Shown: positions 1-8,962 of the stretch, one piece after another | Position numbering within the stretch: the stretch's first letter is position 1 | How the letters are laid out: each line of letters starts with the position of its first letter | Made by a program: the position numbers and the translations under genes | Notes under the pieces: model-generated | Databases searched by the model: none | What the model saw: the letters and a program-made list of their open reading frames with translations, nothing else | Told to the model about the DNA's origin: nothing | Assembly: GCA_001940855.1 (NCBI GenBank) | Contig: MSGS01000047.1 | Coordinates: 1 to 64,000 of the forward strand | Direction of reading: 5' to 3' | DNA: 64,000 nt | DNA from: Christensenellaceae bacterium Phil1 | GTDB taxonomy: Bacteria; Bacillota; Clostridia; Christensenellales; CAG-138

Positions 1-1
1 C

Positions 2-1294
2 ACGCCGGAGCCCACCCCGGTGGCGGACAAGCTGATAATTGACAGCTGGAGCCTGTACGACGGCATGGATAGAACATACCAGCAGGGCTATGTGCCCCGC
101 ATAGTGAACGGCTGCTGCTACATTATATTCCCGCTTATAGGCGAAACCTATGACGGCAAGGTGACGGTTACTGCCGACCTCGGCGCGACGGCGGACAGCC
201 CATTCGTATTCGGCAACTATTCCCAGACCGCTGCCGGCTGGGGACGGTATGTGTTCATGTTCGAAATACCGCTCGTTAAGGGGCGGATAAACGGCTCATA
301 TCCCGTCACGCTAAAGGCGGACTACCTTGACGTGCTGGGCCAACAGAAGCAGCAAAGCTTCACGCTGTATGTGACCATATCCGACGGCAAAAATCCGCCC
401 GACCCGAACGACGTGCCGAAGCAGGAGGTTGAAAAGCCGGAGCTGTTCATATCCGCCTGTGAGATAAATCCAAGTTCAGTCACAGGCGGCGATGAATTTA
501 CGACTACCGTAACGATAGACAACATTGGAGCAATACGCGCCCGCTCCGTGCGGCTGTCCTACGGGAGCGAGGCGGCGGGCATAATACCAGCGGACACGAA
601 CAGCGCGATGCACTTAGAGAACATTGCAAGCGGCGAAAGCGCAAGCGTTTCATTCGCGCTCCGTACCACCGGAGACGTGCTTGCTGGCGAGCAGCCCTTT
701 TACGTTACGCTGGACTACGTTGACCTTTACGGCGGGGTATACACAAACACGCAGACGTTCCTCGTCCACGTTACCCAGCCCGCGAAGATGAGCTGCGACC
801 CCGTTTCCCTGCCGAAGGAGGTCACTGCGGGCGAAACGATATCCCTGCCCGCCAACGTGTTCAACATAGGCAAAAGCCCGCTCAGGAACGTCACCGTGAA
901 TCTGACCGGCGCGGGGCTTTTCCCCACCTCCAGCGTGTTCTTAGGGGACATACAGCCCGGGCAGGCGGGCTACGGTGAGATGAAGGTATTCGTGGGTATG
1001 CTCTCCATGACGGAGGGCTATACCGAAAGCTACGGCAAAACAAGCGCCGTATACACCGTTACATACATGGACGACGCGGGCGAAGTTCACACCGCCGAAC
1101 AGCAGCTTTCCACCGAGATAAAGCAGCCGGTGATCGCCGGAGAAAAGACCGACGCCGAAAAGCAGGCCGAGGAGGAGCAGAAGCGCGCCATGAGCCAATG
1201 GTGGATAAGCGCGCTTGCGGCCTTCGCAGTTATTGCGATAATAGTGGCAATCACCGTTGTTGCAGGAGTTATGCGGACGGTAAAGATGAAATAA
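2..1294 (+). CDS. C-terminal part of membrane-anchored surface protein with CARDB-like repeats (5' partial)
   Basis: The reading frame is already open at the left edge (codons for T-P-E-P-T-P before the first GTG at 20), so the gene starts outside the window and 430 residues are visible. Visible parts are a Pro/Thr linker, then two or three beta-rich repeats of about 110-130 residues resembling CARDB/COG1361 extracellular modules (the pattern 'V-x-I-x-N-x-G' recurs near residues 170 and 280). These are followed by a charged Glu/Lys stretch and one hydrophobic C-terminal segment of about 25 residues ending in a short basic tail. This predicts an extracellular protein anchored by its C-terminus. 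COG1361-like proteins are often found beside ABC exporters, but no partner is visible here. Function unknown; the surface location is inference from the topology. Confidence 0.7.
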   Translation, partial: TPEPTPVADKLIIDSWSLYDGMDRTYQQGYVPRIVNGCCYIIFPLIGETYDGKVTVTADLGATADSPFVFGNYSQTAAGWGRYVFMFEIPLVKGRINGSYPVTLKADYLDVLGQQKQQSFTLYVTISDGKNPPDPNDVPKQEVEKPELFISACEINPSSVTGGDEFTTTVTIDNIGAIRARSVRLSYGSEAAGIIPADTNSAMHLENIASGESASVSFALRTTGDVLAGEQPFYVTLDYVDLYGGVYTNTQTFLVHVTQPAKMSCDPVSLPKEVTAGETISLPANVFNIGKSPLRNVTVNLTGAGLFPTSSVFLGDIQPGQAGYGEMKVFVGMLSMTEGYTESYGKTSAVYTVTYMDDAGEVHTAEQQLSTEIKQPVIAGEKTDAEKQAEEEQKRAMSQWWISALAAFAVIAIIVAITVVAGVMRTVKMK

Positions 1295-1687
1295 GGGTAA
1301 AAAAACAGGCCGCATTACAGCCGCCGTCATAATTTACCCATATAAAACAGATAGCCCCTGACTGCCGTAACCCGATACAGTCAAGGGCTATCCCTCATTC
1401 TTAATGTCCAGCATCATTGAAACCCCTCTTTCTTCAGAATCATGGCGCCACTTATTCATCTGTTAAATATGCGCCCCGCTTAAATTCAAGCACCGCTTAC
1501 GATGCTCCTGCCGTTAACGACGGCTTCCATTGGACGATTACAGCTTACTGTCGGCACCACCTTCCCCATGCTCCAACCTATGGGGGAATCTATCCGCTCA
1601 CTCTATCTCTTTTGTAACTTAATGATAGCAGATATTACATTAAATTGCAAGAGCAAATGCATAAATTCTCATACAAGTTTTGCTTCA
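1295..1687. other. Intergenic region
   Basis: About 390 bases between the convergent surface-protein gene and anti-sigma gene. It holds one hairpin (listed separately) and no open frame with a ribosome binding site. I see nothing else recognisable. Confidence 0.5.
1351..1391. terminator. Hairpin between convergent genes
   Basis: Arms 1351-1364 and 1378-1391 pair over 14 bp with one G-U pair, around a 13-base loop. It lies between two convergent genes, so a bidirectional terminator is likely. The T-tract is weak on both sides. Confidence 0.5.
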
Positions 1688-2626
1688 TTATTCCATTTTA
1701 GCATCTTTTATTTCCTTCCTTTTGTAGAAGATGCTCAATGCCAGCAGCATGGCGCAGTAGAACAGCACGCCTATGGCAAATATAAGCTGAAAATCACGCC
1801 ATTGCGAATAGGATGCGGTGCGAAAGCCCAGCACGCACAGATGCCCCAGCCCGTAGGCAACGGGAATCAGAATTGCCCGCTCTATGCAGCGGCGGATATG
1901 CTCCCTCCTACGAAGGATGAACCGCATGCATCCGAGAATCAAAAACAGCGCAATATTGAACAACAGCCAATATCCAAGTGAAAGTCCCGGCAGTGCCACC
2001 CAACTGCCATTCAGCCTGCTAAGATTTCCATAGATACAGACAGAATCCATATCAACATTGTTTAGCGCATAATTCTGCTGGAAGAATATATATACCGGCA
2101 AGCCGGTTGTTTCCCGCACCAAAGCATTCTGTATACCATGCCGCCCGGTCAGCCTGTCCCAAGTTGTAGTCCAAACCTCAAGATAATAAACCACTTCTTT
2201 TATATCTTTGCCTGTAATGATTCTTTGAAGGGTATAATTTGTTATCCTTTCGTCGAAAGAGAGGACGAGATGGCCGCCTTCGGTTTTTGTCACGGTCACC
2301 AGCTCCGGCGAATAGGCAAAGTATTTCGGCGCGGTCAGAAAAGAGATGACCGACAGCACCAGCGCCAGCAGCACAGACGCCGTGCATAGTATTGTCCGCA
2401 CCTTTTTCATAAGCAGCGCCTTTTTCAGCCGTTTCAGCGGCGCGGCGTCTATGTCCGTCTGCGGCTCCGCCTGCACCTCCACAGGCTCCCGCAATTTTTC
2501 AAGCTCCGCACGGCATACGGGACAATTTTCCAGATGCCCCTTTACAAACTCCGCCGTATCCTTTGATACCATTTTTTCCGCATACAGCGGCAGTATATCG
2601 CGGACTATGCTGCATTCATTTTTCAT
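1688..2626 (-). CDS. Zinc-finger (zf-HC2) anti-sigma factor, membrane protein
   Basis: 312 residues from the ATG at 2626, chosen because GGAGG lies just upstream and the longer frame would run far into the sigma gene. Cys5, His31, Cys35 and Cys38 form the H-x3-C-x2-C zinc site typical of zf-HC2 anti-sigma domains, which bind and hold an ECF sigma factor in the cytosol. One hydrophobic segment follows near residue 90. The C-terminal half has a folded non-cytosolic stretch and three further membrane segments, longer than a minimal anti-sigma. It overlaps the sigma gene by 11 bases, so the two are translationally coupled. Signal sensed: unknown. Family assignment is firm; the partner is inferred from adjacency. 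Confidence 0.85.
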   Translation of the reverse strand: MKNECSIVRDILPLYAEKMVSKDTAEFVKGHLENCPVCRAELEKLREPVEVQAEPQTDIDAAPLKRLKKALLMKKVRTILCTASVLLALVLSVISFLTAPKYFAYSPELVTVTKTEGGHLVLSFDERITNYTLQRIITGKDIKEVVYYLEVWTTTWDRLTGRHGIQNALVRETTGLPVYIFFQQNYALNNVDMDSVCIYGNLSRLNGSWVALPGLSLGYWLLFNIALFLILGCMRFILRRREHIRRCIERAILIPVAYGLGHLCVLGFRTASYSQWRDFQLIFAIGVLFYCAMLLALSIFYKRKEIKDAKME

Positions 2627-3116
2627 TTTCGTCAACCTCCATTCCAGTTCGGAGCATTTTTCGCGCCCGGTGATAGGTAACGCATGCCCAGTTTTCCGTT
2701 TTGCGGAACAGCTTCCCAATGTCCTTGAAGCTCATTTCGCCAAGGGTGCGCCACATGAAAACCTCCTTGTACGGGTTCGGCAGCTCATGCAGCAAACGCC
2801 TTATTTGCCTTGCGTTCTCACTGCGCAGCAGTATTTCATCCGGCGATTCCCCTGTTTCTATAAGCTGCCCAATATCTGCCGTGTGTTCCGTCCTGCGGCT
2901 TTGTTTCAGGTGGGTGTAGTAACAGTTCTTTGCAATCTGACACAGCCACACGCGAATATCACAGTCGCCGCGAAAGGTATCAATGCGCTTCATCGCGCGA
3001 AAGAAAGCCTCGCCGGTAATATCCTCGGATAGCCGTTCGTCTCCGCCTGACAGCCGCCGAACATAGAGGAACACATCATGAAAATAGTCCCTGTATATCT
3101 GTTCAAAGTCCGTCAC
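2616..3116 (-). CDS. ECF-type RNA polymerase sigma factor
   Basis: 166 residues starting at a GTG (3116) preceded by a good GGGAGGTGA ribosome binding site. Region sigma2 covers about residues 8-75 (D-I-x-x-E-A-F-F-R-A and the W-L-C-Q-I-A-x-N motif), and region sigma4 about 105-155 (E-L-P-x-P-Y-K-E-V-F, then F-K-D-I-G helix-turn-helix). Length and the lack of sigma1/sigma3 fit the ECF family. It directs polymerase to a small stress or envelope regulon and is presumably held inactive by the anti-sigma factor encoded just downstream in the same operon. A candidate self-controlled promoter lies 28 bases upstream. Confidence 0.92.
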   Translation of the reverse strand: MTDFEQIYRDYFHDVFLYVRRLSGGDERLSEDITGEAFFRAMKRIDTFRGDCDIRVWLCQIAKNCYYTHLKQSRRTEHTADIGQLIETGESPDEILLRSENARQIRRLLHELPNPYKEVFMWRTLGEMSFKDIGKLFRKTENWACVTYHRARKMLRTGMEVDENEK

Positions 3117-3144
3117 CTGCTCACCTCCCTGCCCCGTTTATATA

Positions 3145-3172
3145 TAAGACTGCGCAAATCGAAAAACCTTAC
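3145..3172 (-). promoter_or_regulatory. Candidate ECF-type (autoregulated) promoter
   Basis: On the minus strand a GTAAGG -35-like element with a following T-run (3167-3172) and a GTCTTA -10-like element (3145-3150) are 16 bases apart. The -10 GTC core is typical of ECF promoters rather than of sigma-A promoters. It precedes the sigma gene, as expected for autoregulation. Confidence 0.45.
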
Positions 3173-3311
3173 AGCGTTTTTGAAGAAAGTTTTATTGACG
3201 CCCTCTCCCGCCATTCTGCGTACAATAAGGAATAGATGCGATTATGGAAATACGCAGCATGTTACAATACGATGCGCACCATCACAAAAAGAAAGGCAAC
3301 GTGAACACTGG

Positions 3312-3444
3312 GGTGTAAAATGTAACTACCAACAAACACAACACGGAGGTGAACTCGTCGCACTTATTCTATTTTACACCGGACGAAAGAAAACATCCAC
3401 ATCAACTTCAATGAAAGATTGTCACAAGATCAAATAAGTGCGAC
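3312..3444. mobile_element. Short inverted-repeat element, possible remnant of an IS30-like transposon
   Basis: Two nested inverted repeats are exact: 12 bp (3357-3368 with 3433-3444) and 10 bp (3312-3321 with 3371-3380). Between and around them a frame reads N-E-R-L-S-Q-D-Q-I-S-A, similar in style to the N-terminal helix-turn-helix of IS30-family transposases, but it is interrupted by stops and a frame change. No complete transposase exists. It sits in the roughly 580-base gap between the sigma gene and operon A; the rest of that gap shows no gene. The IS30 link is a guess. Confidence 0.3.
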
Positions 3445-3564
3445 AGATGCTAAGTACAACAGTATATACAGCTAAGCGTTAGCGATTTTCTTCAACTGCG
3501 TAGACGAATTTGAAATGACTATGCTGACAGAACCGATGATTACAACATCTGCCTCCAATCATAG

Positions 3565-3595
3565 CAAAACGGTGTGACCTTTATGGTCACACCGT
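3565..3595 (-). terminator. Intrinsic terminator of operon A
   Basis: Perfect 11-bp stem (3569-3579 with 3585-3595), five-base loop, and a T-rich run on the minus strand after the stem. It lies about 100 bases after the stop of the last operon A gene. Confidence 0.7.
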
Positions 3596-3697
3596 CCTCT
3601 GCGCCAACCGCAAGGCCTACGATTCCCTGCAACCGTTAAGCCTTTATCCTCTAAAATCCGATATACGATTGAAATCCTAGTTTTATCAACTTCGGGA

Positions 3698-5137
3698 TTA
3701 CTTTTTTACCCCTTCCTCCTCAATTACTCTGCATAGGTTCCACAGCACTGCTGCTACGGAAAGTTCGTTTTCACGAAGCCCCTTTACGGTAAAATATTCA
3801 TTAGGAGCGTGAATCTGACCGTGTATACCCAGGCTATAATCGACAAGCGGCAGATTGACGGGTGGATCAGTGAAAAGATACGCCGGACCGCTGCCGGGGA
3901 AGATCGGCCAGACTGTATTTTCGGGATAGCCACTCATCTCCATAGCTGAAATACACGCCTTTGCAAGCGAACTATCAGCATTGACCTTAGAATATGGCGT
4001 CCCCTGACGGCGCGTCAGTATGATATCCGAATACCCGTGCCTATCAAGATGCTTGCGTATCAACTCCAGTGTGCGCTCTGGCCGCATGTTGGGTACAAGG
4101 CGCACATCAACCTTACAGGTTGCATGATACGGCACAATCGTCTTTGTAGCAGGGCCGATATATCCACCCCAAATGCCATCGATATTTAACGTAGGCTTCC
4201 AAAGAAGATCTCTCAACGCATCGCGACCGGGCTTTCCGTGGATGAAGCGAGTAGCATAGAATCGCTTGTTAAGATACATATCCTCATCGAGCACTTCTGC
4301 CATACGCTCGGTATAGTATTCATCCATTTCGTCAAGGGATGCCACTTCATCGTAGAAACCATCTATTAAGATATTATCATCATTATCACGCATAGTGCCA
4401 AGCGCGTTCACAAGCCGCCAAATAGGATTTGAAATCCATGCAGCATTACTGCCATGAATATCAAGTTTAGAGGGTCCACCCCACTCAGCGCCCTTGGCCT
4501 CCATTTCAAAATATAGGATTCCCTTGTTGCCTAGCGTGGTAAATGGCTTACCGTTCTCATCTTGGCGAGCGGAAAGCAGATAGACTCCCAAGCACTTATT
4601 GAGTTCGTTCGCATGTTTAGCAGTGAAAGGAATAAGGCTTTCGCTGCCCATCTCCTCTTCGCCCTCGATTACGAACCAGAGATTGAGCGGGAAATAGCCA
4701 AGTTCCTCTTTTATGGTTTTTACGGTATTAAAGAAGCACACCAGCGGTCCCTTTGAATTGGCGATACCGCGTGACACCACACATTCCCCATAAGGTGGAA
4801 AATCTATAATAGCACCATCATATGGCGGCACTTTCCATTCTTCAAGAGGTTCCGGCGGTTGCACATCGTACATACCGTAAACGACAAGCGTAGGTGCTCC
4901 CGGCTTTTCACTCATCAATTTTGCACTCACAACAGGGCTATGCACATAGTGTTCCAGATGTCCATCTACGCAGCCGATATCATTAAGCATATCGAGCACC
5001 ATATTGGCGCATTTCTCGATACCTTCGCCGGTGCCGGCAATGCTCGGCTGGCGCACTAAAGAAAGTATCTTTGGAAGATGCTCCGCCTCAAACTTCTCAT
5101 TTATTCGCTCATAGACCTTTTCCAGCCAGTTTTCCAT
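3698..5137 (-). CDS. M20-family peptidase homologue with degenerate metal site (probable pseudoenzyme)
   Basis: 479 residues from the ATG at 5137 (GGGAGAG site upstream; the longer frame overlaps the previous gene). The fold is clearly the M20 dipeptidase/carnosinase type: Y-D-V-Q-P-P near 90, E-G-E-E-E-M-G-S near 158, D-I-H-G near 230, R-L-V-P-N-M-R-P and a C-terminal I-H-A-P-N-E. However, compared with CNDP2-type enzymes the first metal ligand His is Met89, the bridging Asp is Asn127 and the second-metal Asp is Ala190. The catalytic Glu161, ligand Glu162 and C-terminal His remain. So three of five ligands are gone while the rest of the chain is well preserved. It is last in operon A, 19 bases after the amidohydrolase. 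A non-catalytic or altered role is inferred; the M20 family assignment is firm. Confidence 0.85.
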   Translation of the reverse strand: MENWLEKVYERINEKFEAEHLPKILSLVRQPSIAGTGEGIEKCANMVLDMLNDIGCVDGHLEHYVHSPVVSAKLMSEKPGAPTLVVYGMYDVQPPEPLEEWKVPPYDGAIIDFPPYGECVVSRGIANSKGPLVCFFNTVKTIKEELGYFPLNLWFVIEGEEEMGSESLIPFTAKHANELNKCLGVYLLSARQDENGKPFTTLGNKGILYFEMEAKGAEWGGPSKLDIHGSNAAWISNPIWRLVNALGTMRDNDDNILIDGFYDEVASLDEMDEYYTERMAEVLDEDMYLNKRFYATRFIHGKPGRDALRDLLWKPTLNIDGIWGGYIGPATKTIVPYHATCKVDVRLVPNMRPERTLELIRKHLDRHGYSDIILTRRQGTPYSKVNADSSLAKACISAMEMSGYPENTVWPIFPGSGPAYLFTDPPVNLPLVDYSLGIHGQIHAPNEYFTVKGLRENELSVAAVLWNLCRVIEEEGVKK

Positions 5138-5156
5138 ATTGCTCTCCCTATTCCTT

Positions 5157-5915
5157 TCATTTAATATGCAGCAACTGCTTGATGTTGCCGGAAAACAGCT
5201 TTTCCTTGCTTTCATCGGATATACGCATTGCGCGAAGAGGTTTTAGATCACTTGCTGCGCGCTCCGGGTGATTCTGGTTAGAGTCTGATCCAAAGAGGAT
5301 TCTGTCGTCGCGGCGCATCCAATCATAAAGCATGGTATCAAGCTGCGGGAACATGGTTAAGTATTCCGAGGTTGTGCTGGTTGTATCAATATAGACATTT
5401 TCATGTTTGGCTACCATCACAGGATCCATGCCAAAGGGATGACCATGGGCAATGATAAACTTACACTTCGGGTATCGAATTGCCATTTCATCCACGTCTA
5501 CAGAATCGGCAAACGCCATTCGCGCGTTTCTTGAATACACAGGACCGGTGTGTACCAACACAGGAATATCGTAATCGATACAAGCCTCAAAAATGGGGCC
5601 GAAGCGCGGATCTAACAAAGAAACATTCTGGATAGGCGGATGAAGTTTTAATCCCTTGAGACCATAATCTTCCACAGCACGACGAAGTTCGTCCAGCGCT
5701 TTCTTATCTGATGGGTGTACCGAACAATATCCTATAAACCGATCCGGATACTGTTTAACAAGATCCGCAACGTATTTATTATCCATAAATCCTAACTCCA
5801 CAGGAGCAATAGGACATACGACAGACATATCTACGCCAGCCTCGTCCATTCCTTTGAGAAAACTGGAAATGTTGTTGTTACCCGCACGTATATGCGTATG
5901 AGAATCAATAATCAT
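5157..5915 (-). CDS. Amidohydrolase_2-type metal-dependent hydrolase (TIM barrel)
   Basis: 252 residues, ATG preceded by GGAGGG. The N-terminal D-S-H-T-H motif (first strand metal ligands), V-H-T-G near 120, a central H-G-H-P and the late G-S-D-S motif fit the Amidohydro_2 family (PF04909), which includes decarboxylases and C-N hydrolases. The metal-binding residues look complete, unlike those of the M20-like neighbour. It is in operon A between an S9 peptidase and the M20-like gene, so it probably acts on an intracellular product of imported peptides or peptide-like compounds. Exact substrate not determinable. Confidence 0.85.
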   Translation of the reverse strand: MIIDSHTHIRAGNNNISSFLKGMDEAGVDMSVVCPIAPVELGFMDNKYVADLVKQYPDRFIGYCSVHPSDKKALDELRRAVEDYGLKGLKLHPPIQNVSLLDPRFGPIFEACIDYDIPVLVHTGPVYSRNARMAFADSVDVDEMAIRYPKCKFIIAHGHPFGMDPVMVAKHENVYIDTTSTTSEYLTMFPQLDTMLYDWMRRDDRILFGSDSNQNHPERAASDLKPLRAMRISDESKEKLFSGNIKQLLHIK

Positions 5916-5942
5916 AGTATATTACCCTCCAAATCAATATTT

Positions 5943-7934
5943 TTACGCCTGAGGCGTTAAGTACTTTTCAAACCAGTGCGTAATTTCTTCGAGGCGCTTG
6001 ATGCGGTTGCGCGGCTTTCCGCTGCGGCATAGGCCGTGGGACTCGCCGTGGAAAATGCATAATCTGGATTCCACCCCAAGATATTGCAGCGCTTGGAACA
6101 TAGAAATTCCTTCGCTCACCGGACAGCGGTAGTCATTTTCCGAATGGATGAAAAGCGTTGGCGTATCGCAATCTACCACATATTTGAGTGGAGAATGAAG
6201 CCAATATCGCTGCTGATCCATCCAAATGTTATTTTCAACCCCCCAGCAAGGGAAAAGGTAGTTTGTGTCTGATGTAAAGAACATCGTATTCCAGCTTGCA
6301 ATACTCCGTTGAGACACCGCACATTTAAAGCGGTGCGTCCGTCCAATCATCCAGTTCGTCAGAAAGCCGCCATAGCTACCGCCGCCCACGCCAAGACGTT
6401 CCGCATCGATCTGCGGATACTCTTTAAGGCATGCATCGCAAAAAGCAAGAAGATCCTCCTCCTCATAAAAGCCATAATGACCAATAACATCTGCAAAATC
6501 GTCATCTCTTCCATCACTTCCACGTGGATTGCAATATAGCACAAAAAAGCCTCTATTTGCAAACACCTGCATCTCGTGATAATATATCGGTCCAAAGGCG
6601 CATTTATGGCCGCCGTGAATATATAGTATTCCGGGATACTTTTTGTTTTCGTCAAAATCCACAGGCTTGATCACATAGCCATCCATCTCAGTAAGTTCAC
6701 TTTTAAACAGCAGTGTTTCTGGTACTGAAGTTTTATAAATTTCCTTAACTTCACGATTAAAAGCACTTATGAGTTTCATTTTCCCGTTTTCCAAAATATA
6801 AATTTCTTCCGGTCGATTTTCAATCATAGCCGTACAGAGAATTCTTCCGTTTGCAAGCAATGCAAAATCATCCACGGTGCCGCGTTCACAGCTGACAGTT
6901 TGAATTATGCCATCTAAGCCTGCATGCTTGATATGCGCACAGCCGCAATCAGTTCCGATGTAATAGACGCCTTTGTCCGCCGCGAGATAAGCCGAAGTGC
7001 TGCCATAACGCATATCGGTACCAACGGTATTGTGGGTGCTCATTACATTTGAGCAGAAGAGTTCAGGTTCACCTTTTTTGTTAAAGCGATAAAATGATGC
7101 ATTTTCGTTCTGATAGCCGTGGAGCAGACCCTTTGTGCCCACAAAATACGGTTCACCCTGTAGGAATCCTACTCCATATACTCGGAATGTATGATCGTCC
7201 ATGAGTACATCAAGTTTATCGGTCTCACAATCGTAAACCTCTACATCACCATAGAACAAATATGCTTCGTTTTTGCGGAAACGTCTAGCGCTTAGAATAA
7301 TCTTACCGTCAACAGCATCTATAGATTCTATGTTCTGGTATTCGTCCGTCACGGGCACAAGTGTATTCGACGCGCAATCATAGACAAAGCAACGAAACCG
7401 CATGCCATTCGTAATCCCCATACCGTCTTGGCGAAACGGCAACTCATCAGCTACAGTATAATCGGACTCAACACAGCGCCATGTATCCCTTTCGGCACGC
7501 TTTGGTACAGGGCTACCCATATCAGGCAAATAGGATTTAGCAAGAACCGCAAATTTATTTCTGCCGATAGGTTTAATCCACCTGACATTTGCAGGAATTT
7601 CAAAACAGGGTTTCAACTCCCCATCTGAAAAATCAAGCACAGCATATCGCGTCACAGGCTTTTCGGCATCATTATCTTTCGATTCTCCGGATTTCAGCGA
7701 AACGAGCAGTGTGGTCTCATCCAACCAGCACTCGCTCTCTGCACAGCCGCCTTCAGTTAAGCGACGTATTTTCCTATCCATATCAGAATAGAGAAACAAA
7801 TCGGTTTCATAGCCGTTTTTCCCCAAATCCGCCCTGTGAACAGAAAAAACGCAGTTGCTACCATCAGGCGAGGCGCACAAGGATGATATAAAACGATAGT
7901 TGACAATATCTTCTATTTCAAGTCTTTTCTCCAT
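5943..7934 (-). CDS. S9-family prolyl oligopeptidase / acylaminoacyl-peptidase-like
   Basis: 663 residues. The first 400 form a beta-propeller-like domain; the C-terminal alpha/beta hydrolase domain carries the nucleophile motif G-G-G-S-Y-G-G (Ser near 520), an Asp in H-S-E-N-D-Y and a His in G-E-S-H-G. No signal peptide, so cytoplasmic cleavage of short imported peptides is likely. It follows the ATPase genes with only a 16-base gap and belongs to operon A. Catalytic triad visible; peptide specificity unknown. Confidence 0.9.
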   Translation of the reverse strand: MEKRLEIEDIVNYRFISSLCASPDGSNCVFSVHRADLGKNGYETDLFLYSDMDRKIRRLTEGGCAESECWLDETTLLVSLKSGESKDNDAEKPVTRYAVLDFSDGELKPCFEIPANVRWIKPIGRNKFAVLAKSYLPDMGSPVPKRAERDTWRCVESDYTVADELPFRQDGMGITNGMRFRCFVYDCASNTLVPVTDEYQNIESIDAVDGKIILSARRFRKNEAYLFYGDVEVYDCETDKLDVLMDDHTFRVYGVGFLQGEPYFVGTKGLLHGYQNENASFYRFNKKGEPELFCSNVMSTHNTVGTDMRYGSTSAYLAADKGVYYIGTDCGCAHIKHAGLDGIIQTVSCERGTVDDFALLANGRILCTAMIENRPEEIYILENGKMKLISAFNREVKEIYKTSVPETLLFKSELTEMDGYVIKPVDFDENKKYPGILYIHGGHKCAFGPIYYHEMQVFANRGFFVLYCNPRGSDGRDDDFADVIGHYGFYEEEDLLAFCDACLKEYPQIDAERLGVGGGSYGGFLTNWMIGRTHRFKCAVSQRSIASWNTMFFTSDTNYLFPCWGVENNIWMDQQRYWLHSPLKYVVDCDTPTLFIHSENDYRCPVSEGISMFQALQYLGVESRLCIFHGESHGLCRSGKPRNRIKRLEEITHWFEKYLTPQA

Positions 7935-7950
7935 TGCATAACCTCACGTC

Positions 7951-8944
7951 TCAATGCAATTGGCTAAGAAAGCAAGCGCATTTATGTCCCTGCGTATATT
8001 CAATCAGTTTAGGTTCTTCCTCTGCGCAACGGCTGGTAGCTTCCGGACAACGTGTATGAAAGCGACATCCCTTAGGAGGATCCTTGGGGCTTGCAATGTC
8101 ACCTTTAAGGAGAATCCGGCTACGCTGATAAGTGGGATCCGGCACCGGAATGGCAGAGATCAACGCCCTGGTATATGGATGCACGGCGCTTTCAAAGATT
8201 TGTTTCGTCGTGCCAATCTCGACGATTTTTCCAAGGTACATCACTGCTATGTTATCTGAAAGATATCGCACAACATTGAGAGCATGGGACACAAAGATAT
8301 ATGTCAAGCCGTAGCGTTCCCGAAGCTGTTTCAATAGATTTAGTATCTGAGACTGAATTGATACATCAAGCGCAGATACCGGCTCATCACATAATACAAG
8401 TTTGGGCCGGAGTATTAACGAACGTGCAATGCTTACACGCTGACGCTGTCCGCCCGAGAATTCATGTGGATATCGACTATAAAACTCCTCCTGCAGACCT
8501 ACGTCCTTCATGGTCTCAAGCGTGCGTTGCTTACGTTCACCAGCATCTTTAACACCATGGACAAGCAAGGGTTCGCTAATAATCTCTCCGATAGTCATGC
8601 GCGGATTAAGCGAGGAGAAAGGATCTTGATAAATAATCTGAAACTCGCTTCTGATAGATTGCAATTCATTACGGCGCAGGGTAGAGAGGTCACATCCGTC
8701 AAAAATCACACGCCCTGATGTAAATGGGATGAGCCGCATCACGCTCTGCATAAGTGTACTCTTTCCGCAACCACTTTCCCCCAACTAGGCCAAGCGTTTC
8801 ACCCCTATTCACAGTGAATGAAACATCATCCACTGCATGAACATATCCCCGCAAAGTAGAGAACATACCGCCGTATACAGGGAAGTAGGTTTTCAGATTT
8901 TCAACCTCTAGCAAAGGGTCATTCACAGGCTTTATATGTTCCAT
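7951..8944 (-). pseudogene. Peptide ABC transporter ATPase (OppF/DppF type), frameshifted in the Walker A motif
   Basis: Two overlapping frames together give one complete OppF-type ATPase of about 330 residues. The first frame begins at the ATG at 8944 (AGGAGG upstream) and reads up to G-L-V-G. The second resumes exactly with G-E-S-G-C-G-K-S-T and continues through the Q-loop, the F-S-G-G-Q-R-Q-R signature, the Walker B C-D-E-P and the C-terminal oligopeptide-transport zinc-like Cys region. The break is one extra base in a run of five C (plus strand 8778-8782) inside the Walker A codons. Everything else is intact, so this is either a very recent mutation or a homopolymer error. If real, operon A has only one working ATPase. 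Confidence 0.85.
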
Positions 8945-8962
8945 ATTCCTTTCCTCCTGCAC

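Noticed and set aside
2627-2719. Longer start for the anti-sigma gene
   Set aside because: It would run deep into the sigma gene in another frame; the internal ATG at 2626 has a perfect GGAGG.
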